From positions 1-6,046 of the forward strand of contig JAAENB010000530.1 in the NCBI GenBank assembly GCA_024224995.1: a stretch of 6,046 bases of DNA, written 5' to 3'. Origin of the DNA: a bacterium. GTDB lineage: Bacteria > Spirochaetota > UBA4802 > UBA5550. This document shows, piece after piece, positions 1-5,252 of the stretch (position 1 is the first letter of the stretch; the number at the start of each line of letters is the position of its first letter). A model generated the notes under the pieces. That model was not told where the DNA came from, ran no database searches, and was given only the letters and a program-made list of their open reading frames with translations. The position numbers and the translations under genes are program-made.

Positions 1-1109
1 AGCCAATCAATTGTGAGCTTTGACCCGGAGTCGTTTATGGAAAAATCAACCTCTTCATAGCATAAAATGACATCAAATAAATCCATATCCTTTTTATGAA
101 TTGCGGCTAAATCCTCTTTTATTAAACCTATAGGATATCTTTTATTTACATTTATCTTTCTTTTTTTATTGATTATCTTTTTATAAAAAACTTCAAAGCT
201 CATAGAGGGATCAATACCCATTCGAAAGGGAAGAGTTAGAACAAACATCCCTGTCATACTCATGACATTGCCTGGTAATCCATACCGGCCTTTATCTACA
301 GTACCAATTATAATATCATTATTTGCACTGGCTTTACATAACGAGATAAACAAAACAGACAAAAAGAACTGGTATATATATGTTGTATTTGAAAAATCAC
401 GGATTTTGGATGCTGTTGCGGAATCAAGATTATAAAATACAAAATTGGAAGTTATTGATACTTGATTCCGATCTACCTGTTTTAATGGCTTTGGAATAGT
501 ACTTAGCTCATTAAGCCAGTAGTCTTTATTCCTGATAAATTTTTCTGAATTTATGTATTCTTGTTCCAAACTAATATAATCAATATAAGACGGTTTTTTT
601 ATTATTGGTATATTTTCCTCTGCCGCATCTTTCAATTGTATATACTGTTCAATAACCTGTTTTATGATGAGCCCAAAAGTAAAACCATCAGCAATAAGAT
701 GATGAATATTCACAAAAACACCATATTGACCTTTATAATCTCTTATGACTGCAAAATAGAAAAGGTTTGTACCTGTCAAAGTATAGGGAGTTTTATTTTT
801 TTTAGACAGGAATTCTTGTAATCTATTATTATTTCCGTCGCTGCTGAAATCTATATAATCAATATCTATTGGCAGATAATCCGCAACAGTCTGTACATAT
901 TCATTATCGTATACTTCAAAGTTTAGGCGTAAACCGTCATTCTCCGCAATTACTCTATTTATTGCTTGTTTTAATATATCCCGGTCCGCGTTTTCTTCTA
1001 AATAATAGACCCCGCCAATATTGTTAATATTTGTATTGCCATACTTCTTTTCAAGATCCAGCCTTTCTTTCTGGGGGAAGGTAATAGGACAGGTTATTTT
1101 TTTATTCAC
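1..1109 (-). CDS. NRPS condensation-domain protein, N-terminal part (runs off left edge)
   Basis: The reverse strand is open from a GTG at 1109-1107 to the window edge: 369 complete codons, 3' end missing. An in-frame TAA lies seven codons upstream and no other start fits between, so GTG is the start. An AAAAAGG-type ribosome site lies about 9 nt before it. The translation is a nonribosomal peptide synthetase condensation (C) domain beginning at residue 1. It has the catalytic HHxxxDG motif as HHLIADG (residues 136-142), the GMFVLTLPFR motif (287-296; family form GMFVNTLPLR) preceded by a DKGRY segment, and a late LFDVILCYEE segment (344-352). C domains join an upstream acyl or peptidyl thioester to a downstream aminoacyl thioester. 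A C domain at the extreme N-terminus suggests either a starter C domain that accepts a fatty acyl group, or a module receiving a chain from another protein. Adenylation and carrier domains would lie outside the window, and a stand-alone C-domain protein cannot be excluded. The family call is firm; the substrate is unknown. Confidence 0.9.
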   Translation of the reverse strand, partial: MNKKITCPITFPQKERLDLEKKYGNTNINNIGGVYYLEENADRDILKQAINRVIAENDGLRLNFEVYDNEYVQTVADYLPIDIDYIDFSSDGNNNRLQEFLSKKNKTPYTLTGTNLFYFAVIRDYKGQYGVFVNIHHLIADGFTFGLIIKQVIEQYIQLKDAAEENIPIIKKPSYIDYISLEQEYINSEKFIRNKDYWLNELSTIPKPLKQVDRNQVSITSNFVFYNLDSATASKIRDFSNTTYIYQFFLSVLFISLCKASANNDIIIGTVDKGRYGLPGNVMSMTGMFVLTLPFRMGIDPSMSFEVFYKKIINKKRKINVNKRYPIGLIKEDLAAIHKKDMDLFDVILCYEEVDFSINDSGSKLTIDW

Positions 1110-1209
1110 AAGTTCAACCTTTTTTTATTTTGAGAAATTTAACTTTTTAAAGAAAGTCAAAAGGATTTACTGCGTCAAGCTATATTTAAGTTTTTAATTA
1201 TTTCAGGAA

Positions 1210-1241
1210 TGAATGATAACTGAGAGGGTATGAATGATAAC
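1210..1241. repeat. Paired 11-bp direct repeats, 21 bp apart (possible operator)
   Basis: TGAATGATAAC occurs exactly at 1210-1220 and 1231-1241. The start-to-start distance of 21 bp is two helical turns, so both copies face the same side of the DNA. They lie about 100 bp upstream of the NRPS start and about 165 bp upstream of the -35 box of the plus-strand gene. A tandem binding site for a transcription activator or repressor, perhaps of the NRPS gene, is an inference from geometry and position. No regulator gene is visible in the window. Confidence 0.5.
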
Positions 1242-1320
1242 AAACATCTATACTGGCCGCAGTTTCAAAATGAATATCGCGAGGGAGGGGGAGACGCCCC
1301 AACGGGGTGCAGTTCGGGTT

Positions 1321-1341
1321 GAGCTTGTATGAGAAAAGCCC
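1321..1341 (+). repeat. Dispersed repeat copy A
   Basis: This 21-nt segment with core GCTTGTATGRGAAAAGCCC matches a second copy at 3233-3253 at 19 of 21 positions in the same orientation. With one gap, the similarity extends a few bases to the left. The two copies bracket the 5'-nucleotidase gene and its promoter. Confidence 0.55.
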
Positions 1342-1405
1342 TGGTAAGGCAACTATCAGGCTAATTGTTTTTTTTAAAGCTCCGGGTAAATTTCTACAAA
1401 ATACC

Positions 1406-1434
1406 TTGACAACCAACATCACCCCCGCTCTAAT
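1406..1434 (+). promoter_or_regulatory. Sigma-70-type promoter of the 5'-nucleotidase lipoprotein gene
   Basis: A perfect -35 box TTGACA (1406-1411) is followed after 17 bp by TCTAAT (1429-1434), five of six matches to the -10 consensus. The overlapping TAATAT (1431-1436) would need a 19-bp spacer. The start of transcription is expected near 1441, giving a leader of about 44 nt before the ATG at 1485. Confidence 0.7.
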
Positions 1435-1484
1435 ATGACACCATAAATCATATCATCCCGCATAATAAAAAAAGGATCTGTACC

Positions 1485-3185
1485 ATGAGAAAACTGTTAA
1501 CCGTCACCCTTTTTCTAATGAGTTTCATGATATTGAGTTGTAAATCCCATGAAAGAGAAGTTGTTCTGCCAAAAGGATGTACTTCACCGGATCGTCTTTT
1601 GATTTTTCATACAGGCGATCATCATGCCTCTTTCTTTGAGAAAAAATCCCGGAAAGGAACTGCCGGAGGGCTTGCCAGGCAAATGAGTTTTATTGAAAAA
1701 GAAAAAGCAAAAGCGCTGAAACTAACAAAGTGTCCGGCATTTTTAACCGTAAGTGCCGGAGATATTTTGTCGGGTGATGTTGTTTCCGATAACCTTGTTG
1801 GTGAGCCTGATATCAGAGCAATGAGTACCATTGGCTATACAGGCATGGCGCTTGGCAACCACGAGTTTGACAGAAAATTTGACTCATTTTTAAATGTAGT
1901 AAAAAAACACGCGAATTTTTCAATTCTCAGTTCCAACTTTGTATACAAAGAAAAAAAGAAAAACCAATATCCGGTAGACCGTTATGTGGTTCTCACTATT
2001 GGAGACTATAGAGTAGGACTTATTGGAGTAACAACCGAAAACGCCGCGAAGGATGACCTTCTACGGGAGGATAAAAAGAGGTATGACTTTTCTTATGGTC
2101 TTGACGCGGTAAATGAAGTTTTGGAAACGTTAAAAGATAAGGTTGACGCGGTGGGTGTTTTAGCCCACTTAGGCAGTCCTTTAAAAGCCGGGAATAAAAC
2201 CAAAACAACTTCTTTTGATATACTAACAAAAACCAATGGCGCTGTAGATTTTATTATTGACGGACACGATCATAAAACGACAAAAAAACCAATTATTAAA
2301 AACAACACCGCGCTTGTAAAAGCCGGTAAAAATTCACTCTACGTTGGAAAACTGGTTTATGATGTATCGGGCAGGAAAAAACTAAAATTTTCTAGCTACG
2401 AATTGGTTGAAATGACTTCTCATATTCCCAAACACGCTAAAATTTTAAAGCTGGAAGAGGAGTATATTAAATCAGCAGGCGACTATTTTAAAGTAGTATT
2501 CAAAAACAGCCCTATCTACTTTAATGGAAATAGATCAACAACCAGTACGCAAAAAACAAACCTTTCACAGTTTTTTACCGATGCCTACAGGTTTTGCGGC
2601 GATGGAGCTGATGTTGCTTTCATACACGCGAATAATATGAGAAATGACATACTTCCCGGCGACGTTACCGTAAGAGATCTAATGAACACCTGCCCGTTTA
2701 TCTTTAACAAGCTGCGTATTAAAAAGGCAGCAGTTAAGGGTGATAGATTATTGGAGTTCATTAAGGCTTTGAGGATTTATCGTTTTGAAAGAAATCGATT
2801 AAAAGCAAGAAATGAAATGGTCCACAACTCCGGAATGACTATAAAAAGCCGTTTTGCTGATATGAAAAGCATTGATGATATTCGAAAAATCGATAAAAAA
2901 GAGATAGCTATTAATGGGGCTCCCCTGGATTTAAATAAAAGTTATAAAATAATAACAAACCATTATATCATTCATAATTGTGTTTACGCCTTTACTGACT
3001 TCAAATTTACCGGGAAAGAGTTGAGTAACTTAAAAAATAAGAAAACTCTTAACGATAAAACAGATTGGTATCCCGGATGGTACAACACCAGGGACTGTCT
3101 GGTTGATTACGCGCTTTCTATTTCAAAGAAAGAGTTTCTTTCTAAATATTCCGAAAGCAGGTTTTTACCTGCTGTTAAAAAATAA
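1485..3185 (+). CDS. 5'-nucleotidase/metallophosphoesterase family lipoprotein
   Basis: Predicted lipid-anchored phosphohydrolase of the UshA/YfkN-like 5'-nucleotidase family, 566 aa, about the usual full length. These enzymes remove phosphate from extracytoplasmic nucleotides or related esters. The ATG has AAGGA (1472-1476) 8 nt upstream. Residues 1-19 form a lipoprotein signal peptide with lipobox I-L-S-C19; Leu at -2 is a relaxed form. The N-terminal metallophosphoesterase domain keeps every expected metal ligand: D45 and H47 (GDHHA), D93 (AGDILSGD), N125, H228, H261 and H263 (IDGHDH). The catalytic pair H126/D129 lies in GNHEFD. The C-terminal nucleotidase domain (about 340-560) shows NLSQFFTDAYR (359-369), a phosphate-binding-like NNMR386 and PFIFN (404-408). 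The GGDGY-like glycine-rich segment expected near residue 498 is absent, replaced by HNCVYAF, so nucleotide preference may differ. Monocistronic. A 7-bp hairpin spans the last codons (3156-3173) without a T-run. The family is firm, the substrate open. Confidence 0.9.
   Translation: MRKLLTVTLFLMSFMILSCKSHEREVVLPKGCTSPDRLLIFHTGDHHASFFEKKSRKGTAGGLARQMSFIEKEKAKALKLTKCPAFLTVSAGDILSGDVVSDNLVGEPDIRAMSTIGYTGMALGNHEFDRKFDSFLNVVKKHANFSILSSNFVYKEKKKNQYPVDRYVVLTIGDYRVGLIGVTTENAAKDDLLREDKKRYDFSYGLDAVNEVLETLKDKVDAVGVLAHLGSPLKAGNKTKTTSFDILTKTNGAVDFIIDGHDHKTTKKPIIKNNTALVKAGKNSLYVGKLVYDVSGRKKLKFSSYELVEMTSHIPKHAKILKLEEEYIKSAGDYFKVVFKNSPIYFNGNRSTTSTQKTNLSQFFTDAYRFCGDGADVAFIHANNMRNDILPGDVTVRDLMNTCPFIFNKLRIKKAAVKGDRLLEFIKALRIYRFERNRLKARNEMVHNSGMTIKSRFADMKSIDDIRKIDKKEIAINGAPLDLNKSYKIITNHYIIHNCVYAFTDFKFTGKELSNLKNKKTLNDKTDWYPGWYNTRDCLVDYALSISKKEFLSKYSESRFLPAVKK
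3156..3173 (+). other. Hairpin at the 3' end of the 5'-nucleotidase gene
   Basis: AGCAGGT and ACCTGCT form a perfect 7-bp stem around a TTTT loop, inside the last coding bases just before the TAA. No T-run follows on either strand, so it is not a standard intrinsic terminator. It might protect the mRNA 3' end or be a by-product of the coding sequence. No clear terminator is visible between this gene and the convergent gene ending at 3319. Confidence 0.35.
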
Positions 3186-3232
3186 CAATTTGTATGATGA
3201 TAAAACAAGATGATTCGCATAGAAATTCAGGT

Positions 3233-3253
3233 GCGCTTGTATGGGAAAAGCCC
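3233..3253 (+). repeat. Dispersed repeat copy B
   Basis: This is the second copy of the GCTTGTATGRGAAAAGCCC repeat, just downstream of the 5'-nucleotidase gene, in the same orientation as the copy at 1321-1341. It is followed by TTATCCGGAGCT (3268-3279), which resembles TTACCCGGAGCT at 5914-5925 and the reverse complement of AGCTCCGGGTAA at 1378-1389. This suggests one family of short dispersed sequences. Confidence 0.5.
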
Positions 3254-3318
3254 CTCGATATAAATATTATCCGGAGCTCTCCCTTTTCCGTCCATGCTTC
3301 TTAGGGATTATAAGACGT

Positions 3319-3723
3319 TTATATTGTTATAAACATACCTAAAAAATATAATGTAAACGCAAGTATTAGCATGCCGCCAATGGACATCCAGAACAAGCAC
3401 ATATATTTTAATGAAGACTCCATGCCTTCTTCAATCTTTCCCAATTTTAATTGTTTGCTAAAACGCGAGCTTTTGTATAGAAATAGAAAAGGGAAAAAAG
3501 CTACGAAACAAAAAAATAAAGAAGTTCCAATATCACCCATATCGGGCGGATGATTATCTTTATGATATTTCATGAAATAAGCAACAATGCTGGAAATGCT
3601 AATAAAACCAATTCCCGCAAACCCTGAAAATGAAAATAGCTTTTGCCAGAAGCATATGGATTTCATAAAAATAATCATTTCCTCATTTATACCCTGTTTA
3701 TCTGTTTCATTTTGATTGTTCAT
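3319..3723 (-). CDS. Small three-helix membrane protein, DUF5362-like
   Basis: A 134-aa protein with three predicted membrane segments: about residues 29-51, 66-83 and 108-132. The first is preceded by an FWQKLFSFSGFAGIGF stretch (25-40). The second ends in FFPFLFLYKSSRFSKQL (76-92), and a charged linker leads to the third. This W..K-(F)..(S)xxGF / FP-LYK-SxxxxQ pattern is what I associate with DUF5362, an uncharacterised inner-membrane family. That is recognition by eye, not a database hit. No function is known. It converges with the 5'-nucleotidase gene, leaving 133 bp between the two 3' ends. The start is uncertain. The first ATG (3723-3721) has only a distant GGAGAG, whereas GAGGAA sits immediately before Met16 and about 13 nt before Met20. 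A TTGACA lies upstream (3757-3752), but its -10 would fall on the start codon. Confidence 0.7.
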   Translation of the reverse strand: MNNQNETDKQGINEEMIIFMKSICFWQKLFSFSGFAGIGFISISSIVAYFMKYHKDNHPPDMGDIGTSLFFCFVAFFPFLFLYKSSRFSKQLKLGKIEEGMESSLKYMCLFWMSIGGMLILAFTLYFLGMFITI

Positions 3724-3777
3724 ATTTTAAGAGACCACTCTCCGCAAGAATTGTCAAGATAAAAAAGGCCTGGAATG

Positions 3778-3805
3778 CGGTCGTTTCGGCTCCGCTCAAC
3801 GACCG
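3778..3805. repeat. REP-like palindrome
   Basis: CGGTCGTT (3778-3785) and AACGACCG (3798-3805) form a perfect 8-bp stem around a 12-nt loop, TCGGCTCCGCTC. Palindromes of the form 'TTGAGCGGAGCCGAAA' between complementary arms are a common type of intergenic repeat in bacteria. It lies 55 bp upstream of the membrane-protein gene. Copy number elsewhere in the genome would settle whether it is a true repeat family. Confidence 0.55.
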
Positions 3806-3901
3806 GGGTTTCCATCTCGTTAAGAGATGACATTATATAGAAGAAAGTGATATTATTAAATATAATATTGCTCTAATATGTTACTACGAAAACCCATTTT
3901 A

Positions 3902-3996
3902 TGGAATGCGTGAGGGATATGGAGGGTTTAGTCCCGATTCTTATGGGGACCGGAGCGAAGCGGAGCCCGGAGAAGCCCGGCCCGGAGCGTAGGGGA
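3902..3996. repeat. GC-rich degenerate repeat block
   Basis: This purine-rich stretch contains CCGGAGCG twice (near 3951 and 3982), CCCGGAG and CCCGGCC words, and a small stem GTCCC/GGGAC. It has no start codon with a ribosome site and no protein-like reading frame. It looks like a member of a dispersed intergenic element or a structured RNA. I cannot tell which from a single copy. Confidence 0.4.
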
Positions 3997-4169
3997 TAAA
4001 AGCACTAAAGAGGGGTTGGGTTTTTATAGAGATGGATTCTTCAGTGAAGAGGTGCGCGGAGGGACACGCCCAGCTATTTATCAGTATAAGCGGATTTTAT
4101 TATGATAACCCTATACCAGTAAAAGAATATGTGAAAGCCGGATCGAAATACTCATGGATTTTTAAGTAG

Positions 4170-4186
4170 GGGGCTGCGCCCCTTTT
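4170..4186 (+). terminator. Short terminator-like hairpin with T4
   Basis: GGGGC (4170-4174) and GCCCC (4178-4182) pair around TGC and are followed by TTTT. The stem is only 5 bp and no clear plus-strand gene precedes it, apart from the doubtful 45-codon frame whose stop is at 4167-4169. Its role as a terminator is therefore weakly supported. Confidence 0.25.
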
Positions 4187-4194
4187 AAAGCCCG

Positions 4195-4218
4195 GGCGTG
4201 ACCTCAGGCGTGACCTCA
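4195..4218. repeat. Tandem duplication of a 12-bp unit
   Basis: GGCGTGACCTCA is present twice head to tail (4195-4206 and 4207-4218). The second copy runs into the left arm of the long palindrome at 4213-4243. This looks like slippage or a partial duplication of that arm. Confidence 0.7.
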
Positions 4219-4243
4219 GAGCTCTTTTAAAGAGCTCTGAGGT
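4213..4243. repeat. 31-bp near-perfect palindrome downstream of the collar-domain gene
   Basis: The arms ACCTCAGAGCTCTTT (4213-4227) and AAAGAGCTCTGAGGT (4229-4243) are perfect 15-bp complements around a single T. As RNA this would form a roughly 12-bp GC-rich stem with a TTTTAAA loop. It begins 11 nt beyond the stop of the minus-strand collar lipoprotein gene (4255), so it may end or stabilise that transcript. No T-run follows on either strand, so it is not a canonical intrinsic terminator. It could also be a repeat-element end. Confidence 0.6.
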
Positions 4244-5001
4244 GCACTTGACATTTACTTTATTCTCATAATCCAGACTACAGACATATTTTTTGGGCGA
4301 GTTTCCGCTCCTTTTAAAGTCCCTCCCTCTACGCCGCTCGTTGATTTTGCATTGCTATCGGGCATATTACTTTGCCAGCCCCAGGAATTCACCGCGCCAT
4401 GTACATCAAAAACTTTGTGACTCCCAAGATAGGCTAAAGAAAAATCATGATGATGTTCAGCGACCTGGTCATCCTCTTCCGTACCGGAAACACTGCTGCC
4501 GCGTAAGAAAAGTCTATCCCCGTTTAAATTGGGAAGTGTTTGCCCGTTAAGGGGACTGTCCGTGTCACTTATGACACTTCCATTACATTCCATAAAATTT
4601 TCCGGCAGTGAAGGGACACCGGTTAAATTTTTATCCCATGCGATTATTGCTCCAATGGGGACAATTTCTTTTAACGCGGCAACTTCAGCTTTTAACAGGT
4701 TGATCTCATCCGTTAAAGTGGTATCAATATTTCCGGATAACGCGGCTATTTCATTTCTCATAGAAATATTATCCTGCTTTAGTTCTGAAAATTTTTCATA
4801 CATTTCTGAAAAACTGAATTTTGAGTCTTCGCCCGATTGATTTGAGTCATTGCTGCTAAGCCCGGCTTCACATCCGGAGATAGAAATAATTGCTGCAAAT
4901 AGAGCAAAAATTAGATAGGTACGTACTTTATTCATAGTTCTCTCCTCGTAAAATATTATTAAAAATTTGTTCTTTGGAAAATTGGGGGCTTTAGTGCACC
5001 T
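4240..5001. repeat. 9-bp inverted repeats flanking the collar lipoprotein gene
   Basis: AGGTGCACT at 4240-4248 and its exact inverse AGTGCACCT at 4993-5001 bracket the whole gene at 4255-4935, including its upstream region. TTGACA (4247-4252) and TGTCAA (5021-5026) also lie in inverse orientation near the two ends. There is no transposase and no obvious target duplication. The arrangement may be chance or the scar of an inserted segment. Confidence 0.3.
4255..4935 (-). CDS. Lipoprotein with coiled-coil stalk and phage tail-collar-like domain
   Basis: A 226-aa predicted envelope lipoprotein of unknown role. The ATG (4935-4933) has a strong GAGGAGAG ribosome site a few bases upstream. Residues 1-22 are a lipoprotein signal with a canonical lipobox I-S-G-C22. 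A short Ser/Asn/Asp-rich linker (25-38) follows, then a heptad-like helix (about 42-91), probably a coiled coil. The C-terminal part is a tail-collar-type domain: VPIGAIIAW (92-100), PENFMECNGS (111-120) matching the usual P-GW--CNG, TLPNLNGDRLFLRG (133-146), a histidine cluster EHHHDF (160-165) and a terminal TRPKNMSVVWIMRIK (212-226). In phages this domain sits on trimeric short tail fibres. Lipid-anchored relatives with a coiled-coil stem are plausibly trimeric surface or periplasmic proteins. Function here is inference. No phage genes are adjacent, and the gene appears monocistronic. Confidence 0.8.
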   Translation of the reverse strand: MNKVRTYLIFALFAAIISISGCEAGLSSNDSNQSGEDSKFSFSEMYEKFSELKQDNISMRNEIAALSGNIDTTLTDEINLLKAEVAALKEIVPIGAIIAWDKNLTGVPSLPENFMECNGSVISDTDSPLNGQTLPNLNGDRLFLRGSSVSGTEEDDQVAEHHHDFSLAYLGSHKVFDVHGAVNSWGWQSNMPDSNAKSTSGVEGGTLKGAETRPKNMSVVWIMRIK

Positions 5002-5035
5002 GAAAATATAGTGGTTTTTTTGTCAATATAATCTT

Positions 5036-5224
5036 TTGCCGGATCAGTTTCACCCGGAACGGGCGGCAGGTTTAGAACGGAATACGCAAAACTTTCCATT
5101 GATTAAAGAATGGTCGCTGGAAACATCTAATTGGAATACTCGTACGTTAAAATTTTATACGAAACTCGGATTTGAGATTACGAAAAAACCAGGTAGATTT
5201 ACCTGGTTCTCAAAGAAAAGATAA
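5036..5224 (+). pseudogene. C-terminal remnant of a GNAT N-acetyltransferase
   Basis: The frame encodes 62 residues from a possible TTG at 5036. An in-frame TAG lies at 5009-5011, and no ribosome site precedes it. The text FPLIKEWSLETSNWNTRTLKF, then YTKLGFEI, matches the last part of GNAT acetyltransferases, where a W-L-T strand and an N-(R)xxxFYxKxGF helix close the acetyl-CoA fold. The N-terminal half, including the acetyl-CoA pyrophosphate loop (Q/RxxGxG/A), is missing, and I do not find it upstream. A TATAAT (5027-5032) precedes the frame, but no -35 is at normal distance. It is best read as a truncated, probably non-functional gene. The neighbouring collar-domain gene lies where its 5' half would be expected. 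Confidence 0.7.
5183..5206 (-). terminator. Intrinsic terminator of the 105-aa minus-strand gene
   Basis: Read on the minus strand, CCAGGTA, loop AATC and TACCTGG form a perfect 7-bp stem (5206-5189) directly followed by six T (5188-5183). It starts 47 nt past the stop codon of the gene at 5253-5570, the right place and strand for its terminator. The sequence also codes the KKPGRFTW part of the GNAT remnant on the other strand, so the hairpin may be partly coincidental. Confidence 0.65.
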
Positions 5225-5252
5225 CACTACTTTCTTATTAGATGTATAAATT

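Larger units (their letters stand above)
1110..1484. other. Divergent intergenic region between NRPS and 5'-nucleotidase genes
   Basis: This 375-bp spacer separates the minus-strand NRPS start from the plus-strand lipoprotein gene. It holds an AT-rich stretch next to the NRPS start (1110-1200), paired direct repeats (1210-1241), a GC-rich patch with a small hairpin CGCCCC/GGGGTG around an AAC loop (1295-1309), one copy of a dispersed repeat (1321-1341), and the promoter of the plus-strand gene (1406-1434). On the minus strand a TTGACG (1178-1173) could be a -35 box for the NRPS gene, but no good -10 follows at normal spacing. I see no protein gene. A 74-codon reverse frame here spans the repeat patch and looks like chance. 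Confidence 0.7.
3724..4254. other. 531-bp intergenic region rich in GC-rich repeats and palindromes
   Basis: No convincing gene is present. In order it holds a REP-like palindrome (3778-3805) and an AT-rich patch (3830-3895) that repeats GCTCTAATATG (3870-3880), the -10 region sequence also seen at 1427-1437. Next is a purine/GC-rich block (3902-3996) with GTCCC/GGGAC arms around ATTCTTATG and repeated CCGGAGCG and CCCGGAG words. A second GC-rich patch around 4051-4070 follows, then the hairpin, tandem repeat and long palindrome at 4170-4243. A 45-codon plus-strand frame (4032-4169) lacks a ribosome site. GC content is far above that of the flanking genes, typical of intergenic repeat elements. 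Confidence 0.6.

Noticed and set aside
561..821. 86-codon plus-strand frame
   Set aside because: It lies entirely antisense to the condensation domain, whose HHxxxDG motif is unambiguous. Its translation is low-complexity and aromatic-rich with no ribosome site.
1198..1422. 74-codon minus-strand frame in the divergent intergenic region
   Set aside because: It spans the direct repeats, a GC-rich hairpin and a dispersed repeat, and has no recognisable protein features. It also overlaps the -35 box of the plus-strand promoter.
4195..4252. attC-like integron recombination site next to the collar gene
   Set aside because: The palindrome lacks the RYYYAAC/GTTRRRY core sites and the bulged asymmetry of attC, and no integrase is visible.
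4293..4840. Plus-strand frames opposite the collar lipoprotein
   Set aside because: The minus-strand frame has a lipobox, a coiled coil, the collar motifs and a strong ribosome site. The opposite frames are shadows.
4936..5035. TTGACA (5026-5021) as -35 box for the collar lipoprotein gene
   Set aside because: No acceptable -10 lies 16-18 bp downstream. The nearest TATATT is only about 10 bp away.
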